From: Asterias rubens
Lineage: Eukaryota > Echinodermata > Asteroidea > Forcipulatida > Asteriidae
Direction of reading: 5' to 3'
DNA length: 64,000 nt
NCBI RefSeq assembly: GCF_902459465.1
Contig: NW_022985705.1
Coordinates: 186,001-250,000, forward strand
Shown: piece by piece, positions 10,080 to 20,737 of the stretch
Layout of the letters: each line of letters begins with the position of its first letter
How positions within the stretch are numbered: position 1 is the stretch's first letter
Translations under genes and position numbers: made by a program
The notes under the pieces: model-generated
Seen by the model: only the letters and a program-made list of their open reading frames with translations
Database searches by the model: none
What the model was told of the DNA's origin: nothing

Positions 10080-13000
10080 TCTGAGCAGCTTTGTCCTGTG
10101 AGAAACCCATTTCATCATCAGCAGCATGTCTTGGAAGGCAAGGTTAGTTTCTAATTTTTGTTATTCTCTAAACCGCCAAGATTTGAATTTGGCTTATGGG
10201 TCATTCCATGTCAGTTCAACAGGCTTTTGGACCTGACCTTCACGGATCGACACAAAATTTGGTGTGCTGATTTGACTTACTGAGAAACCCCCAGAACTGA
10301 ATTTTTATGTCATTCAGATAATTACTTTTTGAGATACAGGTTAACAAACTTTTGACTAATTAGCTTGACCCTCTATGTTTGGACAACCATATCTCCAAAA
10401 GTAAAGCACCCACATAACACTTTCCACTATTTTAAAGCTCTTGACGGAGAAAAAAATTCCACTTAGCATTTAACAAAATTACGCACAATTTTTTTGGGGG
10501 TGGGGGGGGGGGGCATGTGGGGGCAAAGATTTTACTTTTGGGGCCCAAGAAGTGCAAGCCATTTAATATGTTACTTGATTTACACATTTAAAAAAAACAT
10601 TTTTTATGATTTCAATGAGGGTTGGGGGGGGGGAGGACCTCCTGTAATTAGCATAGGAAAACTGTTTCTTATATTGCAGGGTTTTATAACAGTCATGTGA
10701 CAAGGTGATGAAGGACCAAGCCAGAGACGAGGAAGTCCTTTAACATTCTAGAATAACATTCTTTAAAATAAGTATGTTTTTCTGCATTTTTTACAGAAGC
10801 TATCAGTATTGCTGCCATCCTTGGCATCCCATGTACACTAAAAGAAAAAATCTGCAATATGTTGATTCTGGGTGATGAAGATGGGGTAAGTAAAGGGTTG
10901 CTCACACTGCAGCCGTAACAAGAAACAATAACACTCAAAAGAACATGGTCTTTTGGTTGAATAAGCATGCGCATATTCCACACAGTATAATTAACCAGTA
11001 GACTTAAACAATTGAGTGCATCTCTGTTTCTTGTTTTTGTGATGCATCTCTGCTTTTTAAATAAGGGAATAAAAGAGTGGTAGTGAGGTCTTAAATGACC
11101 CTTTAAGACTGGCAGGGTCATGTCCATGCAATAAAGGGCCAAGTTTGAATGGGCATGGTTTATGTCAGCATTGCGTCATTAAGGTAGGCGTGTGGCTATG
11201 AGTGCTTAACACGCGTTAGCCAACCGGTCTTAAACAAGTCCAGCTCAGACATAAAAACACCCCCATGTGACATGCTCTCCATTGGGAATAGCGAAACTGT
11301 CTGGGATATTTATGAATGAATGATCAAATCCAAAACTCTTAATTGACTTACTCATGACTTGAATTATAACTTGTATTAATTTGTCACATGTTGGGTTGAA
11401 TTAACACTCAACTTCATGGACTTAACTTGGACTCAACTCAAACGCAAGACAAAGACTTGAACTCAAGAAAAGAAAGACATTGATAATTTTTGAATGACTG
11501 ATATACAAACTCTCAAATTCACCTTCGGTTACAATTCACTTTTGGCTGAACAAACAAAAGTGAAGAATACATTATTTGGACCTTGGACCACCATTTATCC
11601 TACACTATGCATGAGGCAGTCTCATTTTATATACTCATAAACTGATGAGGGTTTTTGAAATTGCATCTGCAACATACCAATGGCCAATTTGTGTTGTTTT
11701 GAATTAATAAACTCCTCAGAGAGAGTATATGCACTGTGATTGGTCGAAGAGTGGTCAAGTTGGGGTGTATTAAAATGTGATGTAAAGACAAGTTCTGTGG
11801 AACAAGTGAAAATTCACAGTAAAGGTATTAATTCATGGGAACAACAGTGTGAGGACCTGGTCTTCACTGGGTAGTAATGACCATGGCCGCTGTTAATGAA
11901 AATCGCTTTTGGCTTGGTCCATTAACAACAGCCAGCCACCAACCCGGTCATTACCACACAGTGAAGACCAGGTCCTCACACTGTTATTCCCTAATTAACA
12001 CACTGTTATTCCCTAATTAAAAGTATTTATTTTTTCATATACAGGGGACAGCTTGGCCTGTCATTGAGGGTAATGACAACAGACTTGAGGACTGCACTTC
12101 ATTTGACGTGATCATTGATGGGTTGGCTGTCAGCAGCTCCACTTGTCTCCTGACATCGGTGAAAGTGTATTTAGCCAGCTTTTATGTTTTCAATTTGGCT
12201 TATCCCACATGCCTCAGGAAAACTTTGTCTTTTTTCCAGAAAATTGTCCTGAACATCCAAGACAATATTCCTCTCGACCGCAGTGTTATATCTTGCCTGG
12301 ACAAACTGAATAGGTACATTTGACTGTGACCATTTTTCTTGGTTAAAGCAATGTGTTACTAACATAAACCAAGTAACTGCATTTGACTCAGTAGTTCCTC
12401 TTGATCAAAGCATTGTGTCTTACTAGATAAACAAGTTACATGTACATATACTGCATTTGACTCAGTATGTTCCCCTCGATCAGATCATTGTGTGTTTATA
12501 CTAAAGTAAACCAAGTTAAGCTGCATTTGACTCATCAGTATTTTTCCTCTTGATAAACGCATTATGTCTTACTATGAACAAGTTTTACTGCATTTGACTT
12601 AGTATGTTCCTCTCAAAGTATTGTGTCTTACTAAAATAAACCAAGTTAAACTGCATTTCACTTAATTAGCATGTTCCTCTTGATCAAAGCATTATGTCTT
12701 GTTAAGATAAACTGAATATTCTTCTTAAAGGTACATTACAGGATTGATAAGGATCACTCAAATACTTTAATTGTTGAATTTCTGTTTGAAAGCTTAATGG
12801 TTATGAAGTTAGTACTAGGACTGTGAAATGTTTCCCCCTGAAATAAGGGCATATTCGAAAAAACTACCTGATAATCTAAAAACAAACAACATCTGATTTT
12901 GTTTGTTAACAACCCAAATTGACCATATGTGTACAAAATAACCATTGTTCATTGATTTCTCTATAACATTAATAACGATTTTGATACAAATCACAAGTTT

Positions 13001-15827
13001 GTTTTAAGATGTAATTGAATTGAATGCATCCAACCAAAAGCCAATCCTGTATCGTACCTTTACCCTAAGAATTAAATCTTACTTGTGACAATTCACTTCA
13101 AATAGTTTGACAGGGTGCCTTTGGAATAGTGGATGGGCCTCTGGCAAAATATTGACTTGACAGTTGTTGTATTATTCCAGTGTTCGTTGGAAGTTTTCTT
13201 CTTAAATAGGGAGGGGGGGTAACCTGAAACATAGGAAAGTAAATAGTTTTCCTTGAATATTGTTGTGAACAGAGGCATTATATCCATGTTTTTTACAACA
13301 CGTGTGATTCAGGATGTCATTATCTCTTATAGCCATTTGATAATCTCAGTTTGAACATCATAATTCTTACATCATTGGGCATCATTTGTGTTAAGAAAAA
13401 AATGCATTTTGAATAGACTGAAATGTTTGCATAAAAGATGTAGGGATGTAAATTTAAATTAGTGTCAATGGAGCTTTTTCTCAAAAAGTAGCAGTTGTAC
13501 CTGGCCAACGGTGACCCCCAGTTAAAAACAATGATGTTCTTGATTATAACAACCCCAGATCTGCCAAATGTAATGTCATTTGGACAAAAATATAATGACA
13601 AATATGGAGAAAATATATACAGTCATAAACATTGGGCAAAAACCCTCTGTTGGTACTTTTTTTTTTAAATGTCATCTTGTATATTTGAAGGAATTTTTAG
13701 CAGATAAATAAAATTGAAGGGAAACTGTAGGGGTTCAAGAACCCTCTTTTGAGAAAGTAAAGGGTAAATGAGTGTGCTAATTTTAAACAAGCAATTTTAT
13801 CACATTATTTATTTATAAATTGTGTGGAGTTCAATGAACTTTGAGTCACCATTGTATTAGTTATGCCTTGTTGAGATTAATTTGAATTAAAGAATTTTCA
13901 GAATGTATAAAGTTGTCGAAGTATACTTTCTAGTAAGATTTTAATTTATAATCCATCTTAAATTCTAAATGGTTTCTTTCATGGAAAACAGTTTAGAAAA
14001 TGATTTTGTTTTTGGATGAACAATTTTCCATTTTTTGTTTGATGATGCAACAATACACAATGTCCAGGTACATCAAAAGAACGTGGGAAGACATTCCTGA
14101 CTGATGCCAACTAGTCAAGATTTAAATTGTTGCTTTGACTAATGCCATTAGTCAAATCAACGAACGACCTAAAGTGAAGTACTGGACCAAGATTAAAAGT
14201 CGCTGGACTAATCTAAAAAGTCGCTGGACTAAGCCAAAATGTTGATGGACTAAACATTAGTCGTATGAGACATCTTTTTAGTCAAGTCACTGGACTAATG
14301 TAAACTAGTCACATTTCTGACTAAATCCTTAGTCATGCTCAGACTTTTGACTACTTAAAATTAGTCGTGTCAGACATGACGCTGGACTATTTTTTTTTAG
14401 TCAAATTGACTAATTAATTTTTAGAGTGTACCACGATACAGGCAAATAGGACGATGCCTGCTTTGTCGTCAAAAACGTGAAGGCATTGAGTGTATATTTG
14501 AAGGTAAGAACCATAGATTTATGTTATGGGATGCACCGGCACTGACCGTTGCTAAGATTTGTCGAACACAAATTAGTCGATCATAATGTGTCATTAGTAC
14601 ATGGACCATGTCTATCAAGCTGTATAGACAAAATGCGTTAATTATAATGGTGTATGTGTACGACTGGTCAATGTACGACAAGACATGTCGGACACAATGT
14701 GTCGGTCATATAGGGTCATGCACTAATTAAGTGGAATTATGTCCGACAATGGTTTACTTACACGACATATAGGTTATTATGTACCACACAATTATTCGGA
14801 CACATTAAGTCCATAATGTGTCACGTGGTGTACTATTTGTCGGACATTATGCGGTATCGGACTCATTGGGTTGGACAAAATGGGTCACGTGCACGACAAG
14901 GGTCACTTTGTACGACAATATTTGTTGGACTCATTTAGTCGATCGTAATGGGTCATAGTTTCTGGGCCCATATGTCTGGCATGATGTACCGGACAGGGTG
15001 TGTCAGACATTAATAGGTCACGTGCACGACATTGGTACGACAAGACATGTCGGTCATAATGGTTCATGTAGGCCTACTATGCATGGACATTTTGTCCGAC
15101 ATGATGTATCGCACACCATACTCCAGCTCTAATGTAAAAATTTACCCGGATTGAGATCCCAGAACTACTTTGGGGTCAGGCTGACCAGGAAACTAGTTTA
15201 AAAAATTGTGAATTTGTTTCGAATTTCGCACCAGTTTTCAATTCAATTCAATTCAATATTGGTTTATTTTCATATAAAAATACAAGACCAAATAAAAAGT
15301 CATAGACTCATGGCATTTGGTTAACAATAAAATTACATCAAAAATATATGTACAAGTTTACATGATAAATCAATAGTATTAAAAAGTTTGATCCGTTTCT
15401 GGATCAGTTTGCCACAGAAACCGGATCAAACTGACCCGGTATCTGAAACAAATCAAGCCACACTGGTCTAGGAATCGGGGTCATGATCAATATTCTTATC
15501 AGGAAGTTTTAAGAGGTTGGGGTGCCTGTAGGTGTATCAGCACTCATGTTGGTGCTCCCTATTATAATTGGAAATGGCAGGGTTTAAACAAGGAGGGTGA
15601 CAAGCATTGTGTGCGATTGGCTTTACAATGTGAACCTTGATAACTACCTTTAATCACAGGTGAAGACGATACCCCCGAGTCAGAGAAAGACATTGATGCG
15701 CATCACAATCAGTCCGCAGAGGATAGCAAAGCAGCTCATGCATCGAGACTAGACAGAAAATGTGCCGTGTGCTTGAGTCTTCTATGGAACGCCGATGGGG
15801 CAGTAGTCAGTGAATTTTCTAATGCGG
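10080..15827 (+). CDS. 5' exon chain of the receptor-like gene, unrecognised product
   Basis: Exons with consistent phase and GT-AG borders are 10080-10142, 10797-10885, 12045-12158, 12240-12313, 14427-14503 and 15660-15827. They lead into the 7TM exon at 16287. The encoded segment includes EAISIAAILGIPCTLKEKIC, KIVLNIQDNIPLDRSVISCL, a CLLC plus downstream Cys pair (RCLLCRQKREGIEC), an acidic stretch (EDDTPESEKDID) and a second KCAVC pair. It is hydrophilic and would be an N-terminal, probably cytoplasmic, extension of the receptor. I do not recognise the family. The first exon is one base short compared with the other arm (G run after CCTGTGAG); with the other arm's sequence the reading frame joins the next exon correctly. 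The fourth exon is the first unit of a tandem array. The true start codon is not identified. Confidence 0.45.
10199..10640. mobile_element. Partial TCATTCCATGTCAGTTCAAC element
   Basis: It begins GGTCATTCCATGTCAGTTCA and runs through AT-rich sequence to a G-rich tract. The sister arm has a complete version (59860-60995) with ~270-bp inverted ends. This copy therefore lacks one end. It lies in the intron between exons 10080-10142 and 10797-10885. Confidence 0.7.
11842..11993. mobile_element. Hairpin element, GTGAGGACCTGGTCTTCACTG ends
   Basis: AACAGTGTGAGGACCTGGTC at 11842 is inverted at about 11957-11985 (CAGTGAAGACCAGGTCCTCA). Inner matching stems are TAATGACC / GGTCATTA and GGC/GCC runs. 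Length is about 150 bp, non-coding, in the intron before the 12045 exon. The mirror copy is at about 58000-58146. Confidence 0.75.
12268..12725 (+). repeat. Exon-derived minisatellite, seven ~63-75 bp units
   Basis: TTCCTC-type unit starts fall at 12268, 12332, 12395, 12470, 12544, 12607 and 12674. Each unit carries CTTGATCAAAGCATTGTGTC-like, then ATAAACCAAGTT-like, then CATTTGACT-like blocks. The first unit is the 3' half of the exon 12240-12313 together with its donor, and later units keep a GT at the equivalent of the donor. The array therefore appears to have grown from the exon-intron border. The mirror copy is at about 57263-57720. Confidence 0.7.
12728..13067. mobile_element. TTAA-flanked element, AAAGGTACATTACAGGATTG ends
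   Basis: TTAAAGGTACATTACAGGAT at 12727 is mirrored by CAATCCTGTATCGTACCTTT at 13067. TTAA sits at the outer edge of the left end. It has the same end design as the elements at 18281-18653 and 24856-25225. No coding sequence is seen, and minus-strand reading frames inside it are incidental. Confidence 0.7.
14085..14432. mobile_element. Word-repeat element, GACTAA/TTAGTC type, second copy
   Basis: It is filled with GACTAA, GACTAAT and TTAGTC words in both orientations, with spacers such as GTCGCTGGACTAA repeated. It ends in TTTTTAGAGTGTACC, the complement of the start of the 7156 copy. Its last bases supply the acceptor of the exon at 14427. The mirror copy is at about 55557-55900. Confidence 0.7.
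14560..15125. repeat. Word-repeat element, GTCGGACAT / TAATGTGTC type
   Basis: About 560 bases consist almost wholly of shuffled GTCGGACA, GTCGTACGAC-like, ATAATGTGTC and GGGTCA words, spaced roughly 15-25 bases apart in both orientations. It lies in the intron between exons 14427-14503 and 15660-15827. The reading frame on its minus strand is a by-product. The mirror copy is at about 54865-55430. Confidence 0.65.
15126..15480. repeat. Word-repeat element, GGGTCA/TGACCC and GGATCA type, with retroelement tail
   Basis: It carries repeated GATCC/GGATCA/CTGACC words (for example GTTTCTGGATCAGTTTG and CCGGATCAAACTGACCCGG). They are interrupted at 15239-15370 by an (ATTCA)n-bordered A-rich stretch resembling the 3' tail of a minus-strand LINE or SINE. 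The same word class occurs at 63425-63850. Confidence 0.55.
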
Positions 15828-16286
15828 GTATGTTTGAGAAATAAGTATTTTTCAGCAATGAAGTTTTTCAGACACTCAAGTAAAATATCGAGCAATGGCA
15901 GCAATTTGTCGGAGTAAACACACCCCTGTGATTACAGTGTTTAACTTTTGTTTTCTCATAAGCAGCCCATCTTTTGTTTTGTCTGTTGCTCCTTGGTTTT
16001 CAAATTCTGATATTATTTTTATACTAAATGTATTTTTATTTTGAATATGTTTAATATATATGTATTGTGATATACCTAAATACCGTATTAATGTTATTAT
16101 TGATTGTTTTTCGATATCCAACCCATTTTTCGAAATTCATTTCTGCTGCAATGGCCATATAAAGCCTCTGGCCGAGTGCAAAATTCAATGCCTCTATCAT
16201 CATTGCCTAAGGAGAACAATATTCTTATATTATAAGAATAACTATTGTATAATGTAGTTAAAACTTTTCAATGCTTGTCTTTACAG

Positions 16287-17374
16287 TTCCGAGGTATCTT
16301 AACAGCCGTCTGTGCGGTATCCTGTCGTCTCTGTGCATAATCCTATGCCTTGGACTGTCTCTCGTCATCATGTTCCTCTACATCTATAACTTCTGGGGAA
16401 GTAGCGAGAATCTGACACACTTTGTATCCTTCATGACGTATGTTGTCGTTCTCGCTGGTATCAGCCTGGTGTGTACGGTATTTAACGCCATGTCATGGAC
16501 ACCAGTGAAAGATGGTTCCTGGTGTGAGGTGTTTCATTTGGACTACACAGCAAGGCGGTTGCGCTGCCTGGCTGGTCGCAGATTCCCGCTACCTGAAGCT
16601 TTGTTTCTTTCCCTCATCATTGTGTGGGTTTTTGTCAACAACTCAATGCAGGCAGTGAATCTTGCCCAATACCTGACAAAACCAGCCAACGCTACACCCA
16701 AAGTCATCGTCGACATGTCTCTGAATGACCCAATTCCTGGTGATATCTTCAGATTTTTAAAAAACATAATGGATTTCATCATTTCGCTGGTTGGGCTTCC
16801 GCTGTTCGCTTCATTTTGGTTCTACATCTTGGTCATGCGGAGGGCCCTGGCTGCAGAGTTGAACCTAGTCCTGATCTTTATCAAACGCAACGAGGGGAAC
16901 CTGGTTCAGTGCAGGCGACGCATTGCCGAGATTAACCGAGAATTCGGTCTCCTTCGAGAGGTCCTCGCTGTCCTGGTGCCGTTCGTTATGGCCTCATCCG
17001 TGCTGGGACTCACCGTCCACATCACATGGAACTACGACGTCTACAGCAACCCAATGAAGAACATCGCACGGGAGAATTTACTCATCAACATCTTCATCTT
17101 CAGTGAGAAGCTTATGCTCCTCATCATTCCACTTCTCGCCGTTGGGAATGTCAGCATCGACTATGTCTGGTCACAGTTTATGTACGCCCTCTCGCGGCAG
17201 AGAAGTTTCGACAACGAAAAGTTCTGGGATCAGCTGTTGAGTTATGCTGTCGAGATAAACACCGAATGTAAAGGGCATCACGTCATGCTGTTTCTGGCCG
17301 TAATTAGCTTGTACCTTGGTAGGAATATCACTGACCAGAAACTTGACTATCGAGGCATCGGCCGGGCATTGTAA
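16287..17374 (+). CDS. Gustatory-receptor-like seven-membrane-segment protein, main exon
   Basis: One long exon (acceptor TTTACAG at 16281-16286) encodes about 362 residues to a TAA stop. Numbered from the in-frame ATG at 16271, hydrophobic segments lie near residues 15-40, 51-73, 109-130, 167-189, 231-253, 270-298 and 337-350. Loops 74-108 and 190-230 are basic. Possible N-glycosylation sites N47-L-T, N140-A-T and N352-I-T fall in the opposite loops and the tail. This predicts a cytoplasmic N-terminus, the reverse of GPCRs and the topology of insect gustatory/odorant receptors and animal Gr-like proteins. The loop before segment 5 (RRRIAEINREFGLL) resembles the Gr-family intracellular loop. 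The TYxxxxxQF motif of insect Grs near segment 7 is absent. The upstream exon ends AATGCGG and joins in phase (codon G|TT). Family assignment is moderate and ligand unknown. The sister arm differs by S150P. Confidence 0.6.
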
Positions 17375-17439
17375 CTTTGTTTTGATCTTGGATCAGCACT
17401 ATTATGGTCAGTATGGTTTGAGAATGCATGACCAACAAC

Positions 17440-17860
17440 GCAGATGATGGCTAGGAACTAAAATGGTGATGTCCAAGGGAATTTCTTCTGCCGGAGATTC
17501 GGTCCCCCACATTTCAAAAGAGGGCGCTACCAGAAGAAGTTTTATCATAATTATTTTACCAAGGGTACATAATCTCCGGGGACATAAACCTCAACCACAT
17601 CGTCCACGGCACCATTTTGCTATCATAGATCAGCAATGGTTAGTAGTTTGAGGCACAAGTCACCAATAACGCATATGTGTCGGCTAGAACTCAAAGGGTC
17701 ACGGTAGTCCAAGGGAATTCCGTCTGCCGGTGATTCTGCCCCCCCCCCCATAATTATGGGAAATTGACATGGGGTGGAGGAGGATGGTTCAAAAGAGGGC
17801 GATAGCAGTAGTGGTTTGCACAAAGTTCGCCATATGGGGGAGGGGGGCCAGAATCTCCTG
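17440..17860. repeat. Two diverged copies of a GAGGGCGCTA-type repeat
   Basis: Similar blocks at about 17468-17545 and 17700-17815 share GTCCAAGGGAATT, GCCGG(A/T)GATTC and AAAAGAGGGCG, and both lie in the 3' region of the receptor-like gene. A third relative is at 18866-18975. A possible poly(A) signal (AATAAA) lies at about 17930, past the second copy. Confidence 0.6.
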
Positions 17861-18029
17861 CCACGGCGGTAACAACTGCACACTGAATAATGAGATACGC
17901 ATACTTATATTATGGATACGTCATGTGTAAATAAAATGACAAGTAGACAGTTAACACCTTATAAACCCGAAGTGCAGCTTTACAACGTATAAAAACTAAG
18001 TAGATGGAAACTTGCTTCGTTGATAAAGA

Positions 18030-18170
18030 ATATAACTTTTAATTACACATACACCGATGTGTGTGTTAAGCACTGTATACTCAGTATCTTCCCGAGCTCG
18101 GTGAAAACAAATAACATGCCCAATACTCGAATGGGATTCGAACCCACGACCTTTACAATTCATCTTCAAC
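18030..18170 (-). repeat. tRNA-derived SINE, family A (minus strand)
   Basis: Read on the minus strand, GTCGTGGGTTCGAATCCCA is a B box, followed by CCGAGCTCGGGAAGATACTG and CACACATCGGTGTA. This is the same tail as the 1118-1263 copy. The mirror copy is at about 51835-51960. Confidence 0.75.
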
Positions 18171-18280
18171 AGACTTAAATTTAAAAACACTAGGATGGCA
18201 CAAAACACTTTACATGTACATTTACAAGTAACAAAGCATAGACAAGCCATAGCCATAACATTGTACACTAATTTAAAGTT

Positions 18281-18653
18281 AAAGGAACGTTACAGAATTG
18301 GTAGGAAACAAAAAAATCGTGAAGATCACAGATTTACATAAAACTTACACGGGCTTATGATGATGTAGTGGAAACATCCCTTGAAATATATCTGTCTGAA
18401 ATGTCACAGTTTGATGAGAAATCAATAATCTAATTTCGCGTTTGAAGTTGATCGCTCAATGAGCGTTCTATTCATTTTTGTTTTGGCATCGATGCAATGC
18501 AAAATGTGTAATCGGTTGTTCACCCAGTGACCCAGATGGCCGATCGATCTCGAACAGGTTTATCAGTTTATGTATTTATGGTGGATTACAAAAGTGCTTA
18601 AACTGCCAGCAACTTATTTGCTAGCAAAACCAATTCTGTAATGTTCCTTTAAA
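18281..18653. mobile_element. TTAA-flanked element, GGAACRTTACAGAATTGG ends
   Basis: TTAAAGGAACGTTACAGAAT at 18279 is inverted at 18653 (ATTCTGTAATGTTCCTTTAA). TTAA is present at both edges. The interior has GATCGATCGGCCAT-like and CATCGATGC motifs shared with the 24856-25225 element. It is about 370 bp and non-coding. Confidence 0.8.
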
Positions 18654-18865
18654 CCATGTCAAGGAGAACTTGTTATACGTTTGGTAGTCCTAAAAGTAAT
18701 GACAAATAAAACACTATTGGTTAAAAGCCTACATCAGCTTTGATAGTACTAATCATTTTAAGATTGATATTTTACTTGAAATGAATGTTGGTACGGAAAA
18801 ATATTATAAATAAGTTTCCCGCAAAAATTTGAATCTGGTAAACGTTACTGTCAGACACGGTGTCC

Positions 18866-19440
18866 CAGGGAATTCTGTCCGCTGGAGATTCGGTCCCCCT
18901 CATGGGAATTTGGAAATAAACGTGGTCTGTAGGAGGATGAATCAAAAGAAGGCGCTATCAGAAGAACTTTGTACACAGGGTGCGTTCGTTTAGCTTCCCT
19001 GGGTCGACCCCGGTGTGTGGCGTTTTTTTTCCCAGGATGAACGTGTGCAGAAAATTACCCACGTTTGTCCTGGAAAAAAAACCGCCAAGTTTGATCGCTA
19101 GCAATTCAACAGTTGGCTTTTGCGCAGTGGGTATTTGCGAAAAGGTCTCATAGGCAGGCTCTTTCCACGCGGTCACTTGTAGGATCTGATGTTTGGACAA
19201 GAATCCAGGTCTGAGTAACAACTTGAAACAAAAATTGTGTGTTTTAAAAGACGAGAACAGCTTCAGTTTTGATAGTTTAGTTTCTGTGATTTTAACAGCC
19301 GATTTTATTTCATAGAGCTGCATAATGCGAAAAATATTGCTTAACAATTATTGGCTTAGCAGAACTGAGCAGGGCACCAGACACACAATGTACATAATTA
19401 CTTTGGGGTTACGACTGGTAAGCATGATTTTGTCGTGCTT
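18866..19440. repeat. Cluster of dispersed repeats (GAGGGCGCTA-type third copy; GGTGCGTTCGTTTAGC element)
   Basis: Positions 18866-18975 repeat the GGAATTC...GGAGATTCGGTCCCCC...AAGGCGCTATCAGAAGAAC pattern. Next to it GGGTGCGTTCGTTTAGCTTC (about 18979) starts a short element with opposed CCAGGA/TCCTGG stretches (19030-19075). The 129-codon minus-strand open frame across this block has no protein-like features and is not called. Confidence 0.5.
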
Positions 19441-19689
19441 ACCAGCTGTTTGTGCTTAATAGCTCTATGATTAGGCCCCTTGTTTTACGAGTGCGTCAGA
19501 TGCAGGGATCTCATAAACAGGTCACAAACAATGCTGTTATTGTAACTTATATAATATCTCAGTTTCAACTCTGTATCTCACTTTCATGTATGCTGTGAAT
19601 ATTTTCAGCTTAAAGGAAGTATCCCAGATTGATTAATACTAAAAAAAAATAAAGATCATCGAAGCTAACTTTGCGAGAAGCACTGCAGC

Positions 19690-19783
19690 TGTTTTTTGGC
19701 TCAGTGGTTTCTTTCCCTGCCTTTCACCTCTGCGCGGTCCCCGGTTTGAATCCCATCTCAGACCAGAGCTTTGCTCGTGACTC

Positions 19784-19851
<68 letters not shown>

Positions 19852-19852
19852 T
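19690..19852 (+). repeat. tRNA-like SINE head with (GTT)n tail
   Basis: TGGCTCAGTGGTTTC is A-box-like and CGGTTTGAATCCC is B-box-like. A GTT microsatellite of about 22 units follows (19785-19851). The matching array in the other arm (about 50133-50206) is two units longer. Long Val or Leu runs in the frames here are translation of the microsatellite. Confidence 0.7.
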
Positions 19853-20737
19853 TTGTTTTTTTTTGGGGGGGGGTCCTGTTACATCTTAAATTTAACAACT
19901 TCTCGTTTCCTATATCACAACTCCGTTGTTTTAAATGTGTTCAAATAGTATGTAAATGAACGATCGATCAAAGTATTCATCTTCACTTTAATGCGGTTTT
20001 TTTCAAAGAGGAACTTCAAAAAATGAATCCTGCATTACCACGTGCTGTCTAAACAACGATACAAGTATAGAAACTTGACAGGAAACTGTATGACACCAGA
20101 ATTAAATTGCGATTATGTGCTGGGAACTTGGTTTAATTTTGCTTGGACTAAACAGTAAGAAGGATGTCTGGAAGAGAAATAATTTAAGTAAATTACAGAA
20201 CTTTTAGGGCGCAATTTATCTGATCGACACAGCACCACAATGCAGAGGTAAGATTGCAAGATGAATACGTCATATCCGATACTGTTAATATCTTAATAAT
20301 GTTTGCAGTAGCTCAGAGGACAAATAAGGCAATAGTGTTCTGTTTTTTCTGCTTATTAAATTAAGCAGCTCTATGAAATGGAGCCCTGGTGTAGTCAGCG
20401 GCAGAGTGCGGGTTCGAATCCCGGTAATGACACTTGTGCGTGGACACTTAACCATAATTATTGGAAAAGTTGGGTGAAATCTGCTTTACAAGCCACACTC
20501 CGGGTCGATTCACCATGCCTACATCCTTACGGACTGTGAAGGGGGTTACCCTACGTTTCAGTCCAATGGTTTAAATTTGTGCGTTTACAGTGTCAAATAA
20601 TGCATAAGGACGGGATATGCCTGACTGTGAAGTTGTCAAGTTAATACTAAACTCGATCAATTTGTTTCTTCCTGGCAGATAAAAACATCTTAGATTTCAT
20701 TCAGAATTCCTTGATTTGTTGTTAACTGTGGCCCACT

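Noticed and set aside
10126-10142. ATG in exon 10080-10142 as the gene start
   Set aside because: Its frame reaches a stop in the next exon, whereas the frame in line with the downstream exons is different.
10693-11142. 149-codon minus-strand frame
   Set aside because: It overlaps plus-strand exon 10797-10885 and intron sequence; composition and lack of motifs argue against a gene.
18958-19347. 129-codon minus-strand frame
   Set aside because: It spans a dispersed repeat with opposed CCAGGA motifs; no domain, and the other arm changes frame near its end.
19671-19959. Poly-valine and poly-leucine proteins
   Set aside because: Translation of a (GTT)n microsatellite next to a SINE head.
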